Of a stretch of 64,000 nt of DNA, positions 40,818 to 49,736 are shown piece by piece (the stretch's first letter is position 1; the number at the start of each line of letters is the position of its first letter). Both the position numbers and the translations under genes were made by a program. The notes under the pieces are model-generated. The model saw nothing but the letters and a program-made list of their open reading frames with translations, was not told the DNA's origin and ran no database searches. This stretch comes from Agromyces sp. NDB4Y10 (lineage in GTDB: Bacteria > Actinomycetota > Actinomycetes > Actinomycetales > Microbacteriaceae), in NCBI RefSeq assembly GCF_001620055.1, contig NZ_LQGY01000028.1, positions 62,001-126,000 on the forward strand, given 5' to 3'.

Positions 40818-42956
40818 TCACTCGCCGCTCGGGTGCGCCCCCGCCGCGTCGATGATCCACGCGTTCGCGAACGCGCGCTCGCGCCAGGCCGCGTACCGGC
40901 CGGAGACGCCGCCGTGCCCGGCCGCCATCTCGACCTTCAGCAGCGGGTCGGCGCCGACCTCGCGCAGGCGCGCGACCCACTTCGCGGGCTCGACGTAGAG
41001 CACGCGCGTGTCGTTCAGCGACGTGATCGCGAGGATCCGCGGGTAGGTGACGGGGTGCACGTTCTCGTACGGCGAGTACGAGCGCATGTAGGCGTACACC
41101 TCGGGATCGTCGAGCGGGTTGCCCCACTCGTCCCACTCGATGACGGTCAGCGGCAGCGACGGGTCGAGGATCGACGTCAGCGGGTCGACGAACGGCACCT
41201 CCGCGACGATGCCCGCGAAGAGCCGCGGCGCGAGGTTCGCGACGGCGCCCATCAGCAGGCCCCCGGCCGAGCCGCCCTGCGCCACCAGGTGATCGGGCGT
41301 CGTGATGTCGTTGTCGACCAGGTGCTCGGCGGCCGCGATGAAGTCGGTGAACGTGTGCTTCTTGTGCAGCTTCTTGCCGTGCTCGTACCAGAGGCGGCCC
41401 ATCTCGCCGCCGCCGCGCACGTGCGCGACCGCGAAGACCATGCCGCGGTCGAGCAGCGACAGCCGCGGGATGCCGAAGCCCGGGTCGATCGCGTGCTCGT
41501 ACGAGCCGTAGCCGTACAGCAGCGTCGGAGCGGGCTCGCCGAGGGTCACCAGGTCGTGCCGGTAGACGAGCGAGATCGGCACCTTCGTGCCATCCGGAGC
41601 CGTCGCCCATTCGCGCTTCTGCGCGTACCGCTCGGGGTGGTAGTCGCCGAGCACCGCCTGCTGCTTGCGCACGGTCCGGGTGCCGGATGCCACGTCGACG
41701 TCGATCACGGTCGACGGCGTCACGAACGAGCCGTACCCGATGCGCAGCGACGGCTGCTCCCACGCCGGGTTGCCGCTGACGCCCGCCGAGCACAGCTCCT
41801 CGTCGAAGACGAGCTCGTGGAGCGTGTCGTCGGGGGTGGCGTCGGCGGGGAGTCCCTGCGGCGGCACCCTGGCGATGGCCACCCGCGGCAGGCCGTCGCG
41901 CCGGTACTCGAGCGCCACGAAGTCGCGGAACGCGTGCGCCGCCTCGATGCGCATGCGCGGGTCGTGGGGGAGCAGCATCCGCCTCGGCCCCTGCGGGTCG
42001 TCGGCGGCGACGCTCACGAGCTCGAAGTTCACGGCGTCGCCCTCGTTGTGCACGATGAGCAGCCGGTCGCGGCCGCCGGCGACGACGTGCTCGACGTCGT
42101 ACTCGACGCCGTCGCGACGCGGCCACACGACCCGGAACTCGCCCGCCGGGTCGTCGGCGTCGAGCAGCCAGGTCTCGCTCGTCACGTGCGACCCGGCCTC
42201 GAGCACGAGGTACTTGCGGCTGCGCGTGAGGCCGACGCCGAGCCAGAAGCGCTCGTCGGGTTCGTGGAACACCTGCACGTCGGATGACGCGGGCGTGCCG
42301 ACCTCGTGCCGCCAGATGGTGTCGGGCCGCCAGGCGTCGTCGACGGTCGCGTAGAACAGGTACCGCCCCGACGGCTCGAACACGGCGCCCGCGGCGGTGC
42401 CGGGGATCTCGTCGTCGAGCACGCGCCCCGACCCGTCGAGTGCGCGCAGCCGGATCGTGTACCGCTCGTCGCCCTCGACGTCGACCGCGTAGAGCAGGGT
42501 CGACCCGTCGGCGGTGAGGTCGAAGCTGCCGAGCGAGAAGAACTCGTGGCCCTTCGCCTCGTCGTTGTCGTCGAGCAGCACCTGCTCGCCGGGCAGGGGC
42601 GAGCCGTCCTCGGGGATGGCGGGCGGCTCCCAGTCGTCGGCGCCGCGCACGGGCACGCGGCAGTGGATGCCGTACTGCAGCCCCTCGACGGTGCGCGAGT
42701 AGTACCACCAGTCGCCCTCGCGCGTGGGCACGCTGAGGTCGGTCTCCTTCGTGCGGCGCTTGATCTCCTCGAACACCTGCTCCTGCAGGATCGCGAGATG
42801 CCGCGTCTTCGCCTTCGTGTAGGCGTTCTCCTGCTCGAGGTGGGCGATCACCGCCGGGTCGTCCTTGTCGCGCAGCCACTCGTAGTGGTCGACCACGACG
42901 TCGCCGTGGTGGGTGCGTTCGGTCGGTCGCTTCTCGGTCACCGGAGGAGTCAGCAC
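40818..42956 (-). CDS. ptrB: Oligopeptidase B / prolyl oligopeptidase, S9A
   Basis: 712 residues, the normal oligopeptidase B length. An N-terminal seven-bladed propeller (about 70-420) is followed by an alpha/beta-hydrolase domain with the nucleophile motif AQGGSAGGLL and the later LVKVEMAAGHGG (catalytic His in GHGG). FVDPLTSILD and the Glu-rich S1 pocket are consistent with cleavage after Arg or Lys. No signal peptide, so cytoplasmic. ATG at 42956 lies in a 240-bp gap from the next gene; divergent from nothing, as the gap holds a hairpin. Confidence 0.94.
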   Translation of the reverse strand: MLTPPVTEKRPTERTHHGDVVVDHYEWLRDKDDPAVIAHLEQENAYTKAKTRHLAILQEQVFEEIKRRTKETDLSVPTREGDWWYYSRTVEGLQYGIHCRVPVRGADDWEPPAIPEDGSPLPGEQVLLDDNDEAKGHEFFSLGSFDLTADGSTLLYAVDVEGDERYTIRLRALDGSGRVLDDEIPGTAAGAVFEPSGRYLFYATVDDAWRPDTIWRHEVGTPASSDVQVFHEPDERFWLGVGLTRSRKYLVLEAGSHVTSETWLLDADDPAGEFRVVWPRRDGVEYDVEHVVAGGRDRLLIVHNEGDAVNFELVSVAADDPQGPRRMLLPHDPRMRIEAAHAFRDFVALEYRRDGLPRVAIARVPPQGLPADATPDDTLHELVFDEELCSAGVSGNPAWEQPSLRIGYGSFVTPSTVIDVDVASGTRTVRKQQAVLGDYHPERYAQKREWATAPDGTKVPISLVYRHDLVTLGEPAPTLLYGYGSYEHAIDPGFGIPRLSLLDRGMVFAVAHVRGGGEMGRLWYEHGKKLHKKHTFTDFIAAAEHLVDNDITTPDHLVAQGGSAGGLLMGAVANLAPRLFAGIVAEVPFVDPLTSILDPSLPLTVIEWDEWGNPLDDPEVYAYMRSYSPYENVHPVTYPRILAITSLNDTRVLYVEPAKWVARLREVGADPLLKVEMAAGHGGVSGRYAAWRERAFANAWIIDAAGAHPSGE

Positions 42957-43097
42957 GACCCCACGCTACGCGGCCCGCCCGCTTCGCGGCATCCGTTCAC
43001 AGCGTTCATGGGGCGAGCGGATGTCGCGTCGGCAGGCCGTGCGGCCCGTCACCGTTCGCGCGCCCACCCCCGGCGGTCGCCCCGCTCTTCGGTGCCG

Positions 43098-43154
43098 CGA
43101 GTGTCCAACGGATGCCGCTCCCCGGTGCCCCGCCCCGCATCCGTTGGACACTCG
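43098..43154. repeat. Long perfect hairpin (18-bp arms) between same-strand genes
   Basis: CGAGTGTCCAACGGATGC at 43098-43115 pairs perfectly with 43137-43154, loop 21 nt of C/G only. It lies downstream of the MocR gene (minus strand, stop at 43199) and is a plausible terminator, but the arms are longer than needed and no U-run follows. Confidence 0.85.
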
Positions 43155-43198
43155 ACCCGCCGGGGGGCGCGCGGAGCGGTCGCGACGGCGGGGGCGAG

Positions 43199-44695
43199 TC
43201 AGGCGACGGATGCCGCGAGCTCGACCTCCACCGCGGCGCGCACGCGCGCGAGGGCCTCGGCGAGCTGGGTGTCGGTGGGGGAGCCGTAGCCGAGCACCAG
43301 GCCGGCGGGTCCCTCGCCGGGCACGGCCGAGTAGTCGGCGAGCGGCGAGACGGCGACGCCGTCGACGGCGAGTCGGGCGACCACCCGGGCCGCCACCTCG
43401 TGCGACGGCAGTCGGAGCACCGCGTGGAGTCCGCCGTCGAGCCCGGTGAGGCTCGCGCCCGCGATGCGCGACAGCCCGTCGAGCACCATCCGGCGGCGGT
43501 GCGCGTAGTCGCGACGGGCCGCGGCGATGTGTCGGCGGACCGCGCCACTGGCGAGCAGCTCGGCCATCGCCTCCTGGGCGATGCCCGGCACGGGGCACGT
43601 CTCGTCGTCGCGGACGCTCGCGACGGCCTCGCGGAGCGGGGCGTCGCCGGGCAGCACCAGGTAGCCGAGTCGCAGCCACGGCGTGAGCACCTTGGAGAAG
43701 CTGCCCACCAGCACCGTGCGGCCGCCCCGGTCGAGCGAGGCGAGCGCCGGCAGCGGGGCGCCGACATGACGGAACTCGCTGTCGTAGTCGTCCTCGATGA
43801 CGACGACACCGGATGCCGCGGCCCAGTCGAGCAGTTCGAGCCGAGCGGCGACCGGGAGCCGCCCGCCGAGCGGATACTGGTGGTGCGGCGTCACCATGAC
43901 CGCGTGCGGGGCGGGGCGGATGCTGCGGAGTGCCGCCACGTCGATGCCGTCGGCGTCGACGGGCACGGGCACGGTGCGGAGCGCCCCGCGGCGTCCGATG
44001 ACCCGCCGCGCCGACGGATACCCGGGGTGCTCGACCGCGACGCGCGGCGTGCCGTCGACGAGCACGCGCAGTGCCGACGCGAGGAGGGCCACCGCGTCGC
44101 TCGTGCCCGCGGTCACGACGACGTCGTCCGGCGAGCAGGCGAGCCCGCGCGCGTGGCGGAGGTGGTCGGCGATCTCCCGCCGCAGGCGCGGCGAGCCGAA
44201 GTCGGGCGGGATGTCGCCCGGGACCGACATCCGCGACGCGTGCCGCCAGGCCGCGCGCCAGGCCCGCTCGTCGAGCCGCGCGGTCGATGGGAGCCCGGGA
44301 CGCAGCTCGAGCATCCCCGGGGTGCTCGCGGTGGACGTGACATCCGTCACGCGCGCGCGCCGGTCGCGATTCGTCGCTTCGGCACCCGCGAAGCGACGAT
44401 CCGCGTCCGCGGCGACGGGGCCAGTCGCGACGGCGGGGTCGGGCGCGACGAGCGGCGCGACGCGCGTGGGTGCACCCTGGCGCAGCTCGAGGTAGCCCTC
44501 GCCGGCGAGCTGGTCGTACGCGGCGACGACCGAGCTGCGTGCGACCCCGAGCTCGCTCGAGAGCGCGCGCGTCGAGGGCACCGGGTCGCCCGGGCGGAGC
44601 CGCCCGTCGAGGATGCCGCGGCGCAGGCCCTCCACGAGCTGCTGGCCGAGCGGCCGGGCGTCGTCGCGGTCGATGACGAGCAGCGGTCCGTCCAT
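43199..44695 (-). CDS. MocR/GabR-type regulator (GntR winged helix plus aminotransferase fold)
   Basis: 498 residues. Residues 10-75 form a GntR winged helix (LGQQLVEGLRRGILDGRLRPGDPVPSTRALS and VARSSVVAAYDQLAGEGYLE). About 125-498 is an aminotransferase-I fold with HQYPLGGRLP, EDDYDSEFRH and SFSKVLTPWLRLGY, where the Lys binds PLP. The linker (about 95-115) is encoded by a long hairpin. MocR proteins use PLP to regulate neighbouring genes; the divergent PNPOx-like gene is the likely target (compare PdxR). ATG at 44695 has AGGAGGT at about 5 nt. Confidence 0.93.
   Translation of the reverse strand: MDGPLLVIDRDDARPLGQQLVEGLRRGILDGRLRPGDPVPSTRALSSELGVARSSVVAAYDQLAGEGYLELRQGAPTRVAPLVAPDPAVATGPVAADADRRFAGAEATNRDRRARVTDVTSTASTPGMLELRPGLPSTARLDERAWRAAWRHASRMSVPGDIPPDFGSPRLRREIADHLRHARGLACSPDDVVVTAGTSDAVALLASALRVLVDGTPRVAVEHPGYPSARRVIGRRGALRTVPVPVDADGIDVAALRSIRPAPHAVMVTPHHQYPLGGRLPVAARLELLDWAAASGVVVIEDDYDSEFRHVGAPLPALASLDRGGRTVLVGSFSKVLTPWLRLGYLVLPGDAPLREAVASVRDDETCPVPGIAQEAMAELLASGAVRRHIAAARRDYAHRRRMVLDGLSRIAGASLTGLDGGLHAVLRLPSHEVAARVVARLAVDGVAVSPLADYSAVPGEGPAGLVLGYGSPTDTQLAEALARVRAAVEVELAASVA
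44359..44412. repeat. Hairpin element inside the MocR gene, CGACGATCCGCG family, copy 2
   Basis: 21-bp arms with three mismatches (44359-44379 with 44387-44407), 7-nt loop. The 21-mer at 44392-44412 equals 36464-36484. It encodes the linker between the winged helix and aminotransferase domain without breaking the frame. Confidence 0.85.
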
Positions 44696-44720
44696 CGGGA
44701 CCTCCTTCGCGGCGCACTGG

Positions 44721-44761
44721 ACTGGTCGAGCGCGCGGGAACTGGTCTGCCAACCATACCAG
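44721..44761. promoter_or_regulatory. Putative MocR binding sites between divergent genes
   Basis: Direct repeat ACTGGTC at 44721-44727 and 44740-44746 (19-bp period), followed by ACCAG (44757-44761) as the inverted partner. This two-direct-plus-one-inverted layout fits PdxR/MocR operators. It lies between the MocR start (44695) and the PNPOx-like ATG (44783). Confidence 0.68.
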
Positions 44762-44782
44762 CCGCGCTCGCATGCTGGACGC

Positions 44783-45460
44783 ATGACCACCGCCACCACC
44801 CCCGCCCGTCGCATCCGTCGCCTGCCCGACCGGCAGACCACCGACCGCTTCGCCCTCCACGACCTGCTCGACAGCGAACTCGTCGGCCACCTCGCGGTCG
44901 CCGTCGACGGCGTCCCGGTCATCGTGCCCATGGGCTACGCGCGGGTGGGCGAGCACGTGCTGCTGCACGGCTCGACCGGCGGCGGATTCGCCCTGCGCGC
45001 GGCATCCGCGCGTCGGCCCGTCGCCTTCTCGGTGACGGCGCTCGACGGCCTGGTCTACGCGCGCAGCCTGTTCGACAGCTCGATGAACTACCGCAGCGCG
45101 ACCGTGCAGGGCGTGCTCGAGGCCGTGCCGGCCGATGAGACGGATGCCGCGCTGCTGGCGCTCTCCGAACGGCTCATGCCCGGCCGTCCGGCCGAGGTGC
45201 GCGGCATGCATCGCAAGGAGGTCGCCGCCACCCGCGTGCTGCGCCTGGCCCTCGACGACGTCGTGATGAAGCAGCGCTCGGGCGGCCCGTCGGAGGAGCC
45301 CGACGACGGCGAGGACCACTCGACGTGGGCCGGCGTCGTCCCCCTCGAGCGGCGCTGGGGCGCGCCGATCGCCTCAGGGCTCACCCCTGCTGGGACGCCC
45401 GTTCCGGATTCGGTGATCGCCCTGTCGACCGGCAACGGGGCCGACGCCACGCTGAGGTAG
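44783..45460 (+). CDS. PNPOx-like flavin-binding protein, MocR target
   Basis: 225 residues of the split-barrel FMN-binding family. DRFALHDLLDSELVGHLAVAVDGVPVIVPMGYARVGEHVLLHGSTGGGF and SMNYRSATVQG fit pyridoxamine-5'-phosphate-oxidase-related proteins. An acidic patch (EEPDDGEDH) sits near residue 180. It may oxidise a B6 vitamer or bind flavin only; catalytic residues are not certain. Divergently transcribed from the MocR regulator with shared direct-repeat operators. Confidence 0.86.
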   Translation: MTTATTPARRIRRLPDRQTTDRFALHDLLDSELVGHLAVAVDGVPVIVPMGYARVGEHVLLHGSTGGGFALRAASARRPVAFSVTALDGLVYARSLFDSSMNYRSATVQGVLEAVPADETDAALLALSERLMPGRPAEVRGMHRKEVAATRVLRLALDDVVMKQRSGGPSEEPDDGEDHSTWAGVVPLERRWGAPIASGLTPAGTPVPDSVIALSTGNGADATLR

Positions 45461-45483
45461 GCGAATACGCCGATCGCCCGATG

Positions 45484-45502
45484 TCCTGAGGGTGCCTCAG
45501 GA
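45484..45502. promoter_or_regulatory. CTGAGG/CCTCAG palindrome upstream of small ORFs
   Basis: TCCTGAGG-GTG-CCTCAGGA is a perfect 8-bp inverted repeat 65 bp before the 36-residue ORF. Related boxes are at 45713-45718, 45776-45781 and 45806-45811. It may be a regulator site or a short terminator for the PNPOx-like gene that stops at 45460. Confidence 0.55.
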
Positions 45503-45566
45503 ACGAGGCTCGAGACGTCCCGGGGCACCGCCCGGGCGACCTGGAATCAATGGAAGGAGGTGCGTG

Positions 45567-45677
45567 ATGTTCGCAGCGATGCTCGTGCTCGCCCTCATCT
45601 CGGTGTGGGCCGTGTCCGCCGCCGTGGTCGAGTTCCGCAACGACGGATACCGCCGCACGCCCACCCTCGCGCACTGA
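45567..45677 (+). CDS. Tiny single-helix membrane protein (36 residues)
   Basis: Starts MFAAMLVLALISVWAVSAAV, one membrane helix covering about residues 3-21, then a short basic tail (VEFRNDGYRRTPTLAH). Its ribosome-binding site (GGAAGGAGG, 6 nt from the ATG) is among the strongest in the window, which is the main evidence for translation. No family is recognised. The neighbours, another small ORF and a large LAL regulator, suggest a co-regulated group. Confidence 0.68.
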   Translation: MFAAMLVLALISVWAVSAAVVEFRNDGYRRTPTLAH

Positions 45678-45820
45678 GGACGGAGCGACCCGAACATCCG
45701 CATCAGTCCCGTCTGAGGCCCCCTCACCGCCCGGACCGGTACGAAATAGGCACATCTCCCGATGAGCCGCCCCCACCTCAGAGCGCAGGCTCGGATCATC
45801 GCCCACCTCAGGAGGAGATC

Positions 45821-46027
45821 ATGGACTACACCGCAGGCTTCGTGGCCATGCAGGTTCACACCGCCGACGTGCGCCGGGCGGAGGAGCGGATCGCTATGCA
45901 GCGCGCCGCCGCCGAGCGGGCCGCGGGCGCGGGCGCCGACCCGACCGGGTTCGCGCCGCGGGGCTCGTGGCTCCGCGTCGCCCGCCGGCGTCACGCCCGC
46001 CGTCAGGCCCCGCTGCTCGCGCGGTGA
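45821..46027 (+). CDS. Small basic protein (68 residues)
   Basis: Starts MDYTAGFVAMQVHTADVRR; residues 18-45 form a likely amphipathic helix and the C-terminus is Arg-rich (RVARRRHARRQAPLLAR), which suggests nucleic-acid or membrane-surface binding. AGGAGGAG precedes the ATG closely. A CCTCAG box overlaps this ribosome-binding site. No family is recognised. The stop is 64 bp before a 15-bp hairpin in front of the LAL regulator. Confidence 0.66.
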   Translation: MDYTAGFVAMQVHTADVRRAEERIAMQRAAAERAAGAGADPTGFAPRGSWLRVARRRHARRQAPLLAR

Positions 46028-46090
46028 CCGGCACCGGAGACGGGGTCGCGGCCGCGGCCGCCCACGGCGCGACCGACCCCCCGCGCGATG

Positions 46091-46122
46091 ATCGGCACCG
46101 GGTCCACGGACCCGGTGCCGAT
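46091..46122. terminator. 15-bp hairpin before the LAL regulator gene
   Basis: ATCGGCACCGGGTCC (46091-46105) and GGACCCGGTGCCGAT (46108-46122) are perfectly complementary, separated by only AC. It lies 25 nt before the LAL start, so it may end transcription of the small ORFs or attenuate the regulator gene. Confidence 0.68.
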
Positions 46123-46146
46123 GTCGTCGGTCGGTGGGACCATGGG

Positions 46147-49107
46147 ATGGTGTCCAGCTCTTCGACGAGCCCCGCCATGGTCGGCCGCGACGGCGACCTC
46201 GACTGGCTCCGCAGCCTCATCGAGACGGTCCGCGCCGGCACGCCGGCGACCGCCGTGATCGGCGGCGAGGCGGGCATCGGCAAGAGCCGGCTCGTGGCCG
46301 AGTTCACCGCCGGCCTGGGGCCCGACGTGCGGCTCGTGCGCGGCCAGTGCGTCGACCTCGGCGACGTGGCCGCGCCCTACGCACCGGTCAAGGGCGCGCT
46401 GCGGCAGCTCGTCGCGCAGGTCGGCGCCGACCGGGCGCTCGACGCGGTCGGGCCCGGCCGGGCGGCCCTCGTCGCGCTGCTGCCCGAGCTCGCGGCATCC
46501 GTCGCCGACGGCACCGGCGAGATCGTCATCACCCCCGGCGGCGCCGGCAGCGGCCAGCTGCACGAGGCGGTCGCCGTGCTGCTCGAGACCCTCTCGAGAG
46601 ACGAGCCCATCGTGCTCGTCATCGAAGACCTGCACTGGGTCGACGCCGCGAGCCTCGCGCTGCTGCGGTTCCTGCTCCGCTCGCTGGGGTCCAGCCGCCT
46701 GCTCGTGCTGCTCACCTACCGCACCGACGACGTCCCGCGCGGTCACCCGCTCCGCGGCTTCCTGACCGAGGCCGAGCGCGACCGGTGGGTCGAGCGCCGC
46801 GAGCTCACCCGGCTCTCGCAGGCGCAGGTGCACGAGCTCGTCCGCTCGCTCATCGTCGACGAGGCCCCGAGCGAACGGGTGCTCGACACGGTGTTCCTGC
46901 GCAGCGACGGCGTCCCCTTCTTCGTCGAGGAGCTCGTGGGCATCGACGGATGCCGCGACGAGGGCTTCGTGCCCGACACCCTGCGCGACCTCCTGCTCGC
47001 CCGGTACGAGCGACTGCCCGACGAGGCGCAGGAGTTCCTCCGGCTGCTGTCCACCGGCGGCGTCCGCGTCTCGCACGCGCTCCTGTCCTCCGTGCACCGC
47101 GGCGACGAGGCCGCACTCGATGCGGCCGCGCGCGAGAGCGTCCGCTACGGCGTCATCGAGATCGACGGCGACGACTACGCGTTCCGGCACGCGCTCGTGC
47201 GCGAGGCGATCCTCGCCGACCTGCTGCCGGGCGAGCGCGCGCGGTACCACGCCCGGTACGCCGAGGCCTACGAGGCGCAGGCCGCGGCGGGCGGGCGTCG
47301 CCTCGCCGCCGAGATCTCGTACCACTGGCTCGGGGCGCGTGACCCCGGGCGGGCGTTCCCCGCCACCATCCAAGCCATGCGCGAGGCGCGATCGGCGGTC
47401 GCCTACGCCTCGGCGGCGCAGCTCGGCGAACGTGCGCTCGAGCTCTGGAGCCTCGTGCCCGAGCCCGAGCGGGTCTCCGGCATGACCCGGCTGGAGCTCA
47501 TGGGTCGCACGGCCTCCCACCTGCGTCACGCCGGCGAGGGCGAACGCGGCCTCGCCCTCGTCAAGGCGGCGCTCGCCGAGTGCCCGCGCGACGATCCGCA
47601 GTTCCCGCGGCTGCTGCGCGACAAGGCGCTCTACCTCGCGACGGTCGGCCGCGGCGGCTCGATCCCGCTGCTCGAGGAGGCGCTCGCCGCCCTCCCCGCA
47701 GAGGGCTCCGACGAACTCCGGGTCACCGTGCTGACCGGGCTCGCGGGCCGGCTCATGATCGAGGGGCGCATCGACGACGGGGTCCGCGTCGCCGACGAGG
47801 CCTTCGAGCTCGCGCAGGAGATCGGCTACCCGCGGTACGCCTCCATCGCCATGAACATCGCCTCGGTGTGCCGTGCGGCTCGCGGCGAGGTCGAGCGAGC
47901 GCTCGCCGACCTCGAGCGCGCCCGCGAACTGGCGGCGGGCGACGGTGCGGCGCTGCTGCGGTACTGGGTCAACGCGTCCGACATGTACCACCTCGTGGGC
48001 GACCACCGCGAGGCGGTGCGCCTCGCGGAGGAGGGGCTCGAGCGAGCGCGACGTCAGGGCGTCGAGCGCAGCTCGGGCGTCATCCTCGCGTCGAACGCCG
48101 TCGACCCGCTCTTCGCGCTCGGCGAATGGGAGCGGGCCGGCGCCCTCATCGACCGCGCGCTCGCCCTCGAGCCGTCGGCGCCGTTCCGCGTGTACCTGCA
48201 GCGCGCCAAGATCTGGGGTCTCGTCTGGCGTGGCGAGCCGGAGCGCGCGGCCGAGCTGCTGCGCACCTTCCGGGCGAACATGGCGCCCATCATGGAGGTC
48301 GAGATGCAGACGCGGCTCGGCGTCGCGAGGGTCGCGACCGAGGTGGGCCTCGCGGTGGGCGACCTGTCGCAGGCGTGGCGCGACGGCCGCGGCGTCCTGC
48401 ACGAGCGGCAACTGCCGCTCGCGGGGTACGCCGAGCCGCTGCTCTGGGCGCTGGCCCGGGTCATCGCCGCGGTCCGCGCCGATCCCACGCGGGTGCCCGA
48501 GGCCGAGGCCGCCGAGATCCTCGAGGCCGAGCCGACGCTGCGCTCGGCCATGGAGCGGTTGCACTTCTGGCCGACGCATCCGCTCTGGTCGGCGTTCGTC
48601 GACGCCGAGCTGCGGCCCACCGAGGCGGCGTGGCGGGCGGCGGTCGACGCCGCGACGCCGGAGACCGCGCCCGGCTTCCTCCGCCCGTACGCCCTGCTCC
48701 GCCTCGGTGAGGCGCAGCTCGACGCCGGCGATCGCCTCGCCGCGCGCGACACGCTGCAGGAGGCGTACGACGCCGCGGTCGCCCGCGGCGTCACCGCCGT
48801 GCAGTCGCGTGTCGCCCACGTGGCGATGCAGGCGGGCGTCGCGCTCGAGCGGGCGACGCACGGCGAGGCGACGCGGGGCTCGGCCGGCGTCGCGGGAGCG
48901 GACGACCCGGGCGACGCCGTGGCCGAGCTCACGTCGCGCGAGCGGCAGGTGCTCGAGCTCATCGCCGAGGGGCTCAGCAACCGCCAGATCGGCGAGCGGC
49001 TCTACATCAGCGGCAAGACCGCGAGCGTCCACGTGTCGGCGATCCTCCGCAAGCTGGGCGCGTCGAGTCGCACCGAGGCCGTGTACCGGGCCAAGGCGCT
49101 GCACTGA
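46147..49107 (+). CDS. LAL-family AAA-ATPase/LuxR transcriptional regulator
   Basis: 986 residues. An N-terminal AAA/STAND ATPase has Walker A GGEAGIGKS (39-47) and Walker B VLVIEDLHWVD (about 157-167); the middle (about 400-900) is a TPR-like helical repeat region; the C-terminus is a LuxR helix-turn-helix (LTSRERQVLELIAEGLSNRQIGERL). LAL regulators act on ATP and ligand binding. The ATG at 46147 starts the AAA domain directly; longer upstream starts cross the 15-bp hairpin and are rejected. Targets are unknown; CCTCAG boxes nearby are candidates. Confidence 0.92.
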   Translation: MVSSSSTSPAMVGRDGDLDWLRSLIETVRAGTPATAVIGGEAGIGKSRLVAEFTAGLGPDVRLVRGQCVDLGDVAAPYAPVKGALRQLVAQVGADRALDAVGPGRAALVALLPELAASVADGTGEIVITPGGAGSGQLHEAVAVLLETLSRDEPIVLVIEDLHWVDAASLALLRFLLRSLGSSRLLVLLTYRTDDVPRGHPLRGFLTEAERDRWVERRELTRLSQAQVHELVRSLIVDEAPSERVLDTVFLRSDGVPFFVEELVGIDGCRDEGFVPDTLRDLLLARYERLPDEAQEFLRLLSTGGVRVSHALLSSVHRGDEAALDAAARESVRYGVIEIDGDDYAFRHALVREAILADLLPGERARYHARYAEAYEAQAAAGGRRLAAEISYHWLGARDPGRAFPATIQAMREARSAVAYASAAQLGERALELWSLVPEPERVSGMTRLELMGRTASHLRHAGEGERGLALVKAALAECPRDDPQFPRLLRDKALYLATVGRGGSIPLLEEALAALPAEGSDELRVTVLTGLAGRLMIEGRIDDGVRVADEAFELAQEIGYPRYASIAMNIASVCRAARGEVERALADLERARELAAGDGAALLRYWVNASDMYHLVGDHREAVRLAEEGLERARRQGVERSSGVILASNAVDPLFALGEWERAGALIDRALALEPSAPFRVYLQRAKIWGLVWRGEPERAAELLRTFRANMAPIMEVEMQTRLGVARVATEVGLAVGDLSQAWRDGRGVLHERQLPLAGYAEPLLWALARVIAAVRADPTRVPEAEAAEILEAEPTLRSAMERLHFWPTHPLWSAFVDAELRPTEAAWRAAVDAATPETAPGFLRPYALLRLGEAQLDAGDRLAARDTLQEAYDAAVARGVTAVQSRVAHVAMQAGVALERATHGEATRGSAGVAGADDPGDAVAELTSRERQVLELIAEGLSNRQIGERLYISGKTASVHVSAILRKLGASSRTEAVYRAKALH

Positions 49108-49205
49108 GGCTCCTGCGCGCGCATCCGGAGCCGCTTCCCAGCCCGTCCGGCTACCGTGGCATCCGTTGCCGGGCCGACGATGGCTGACGAAGGAGACCGA
49201 CCGGT

Positions 49206-49736
49206 ATGACCTCGCTCGAGACGATCCCGTTCCAGACCATGACCGGTGAGACCCGCACCCTCGGCGACTGGCCGGGCCAGGTGCGTCTCGTCGTGAACGT
49301 CGCCTCGCGATGCGGACTCTCGCCCCAGTACGCCAAGCTCGAGGAGCTCCAGCGGCGCTACGCCGACCGGGGCTTCACGGTGCTCGGGTTCCCGAGCAAC
49401 CAGTTCTTCCAGGAGCTCTCGTCGAACGACGAGATCGCCGAGTACTGCTCGGCCACGTGGGGCGTGACGTTCCCCATCCTCGACCGCGTTCGGGTGAACG
49501 GCCGGCGCGCGCACCCGCTCTTCACCGAGCTCAAGCGATCGCGCGACTCGGCGGGGCTGGCCGGCCCGGTCGTCTGGAACTTCGAGAAGTTCCTCGTGCT
49601 GCCCTCCGGCGAGGTGCGGCGGTTCCGGCCGCCGGTCGAGCCCGACGACCCGGCGATCGTGCAGGCGATCGAGGCCGGGCTCGCCGAGTCGGGCCGAGCG
49701 GATGCCGCGGCGGGCGGCTCCGGCGCATCGGCCTGA
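49206..49736 (+). CDS. Glutathione peroxidase-family thiol peroxidase
   Basis: 176 residues. NVASRCGLSPQ holds the peroxidatic Cys36; FPSNQF contributes the Gln, and WNFEKFLV the Trp and Asn of the catalytic tetrad. In bacteria without glutathione it uses thioredoxin to reduce peroxides. The tail (SGRADAAAGGSGASA) is unusually Ala/Gly-rich. ATG at 49206. Monocistronic after the LAL gene. Confidence 0.93.
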   Translation: MTSLETIPFQTMTGETRTLGDWPGQVRLVVNVASRCGLSPQYAKLEELQRRYADRGFTVLGFPSNQFFQELSSNDEIAEYCSATWGVTFPILDRVRVNGRRAHPLFTELKRSRDSAGLAGPVVWNFEKFLVLPSGEVRRFRPPVEPDDPAIVQAIEAGLAESGRADAAAGGSGASA

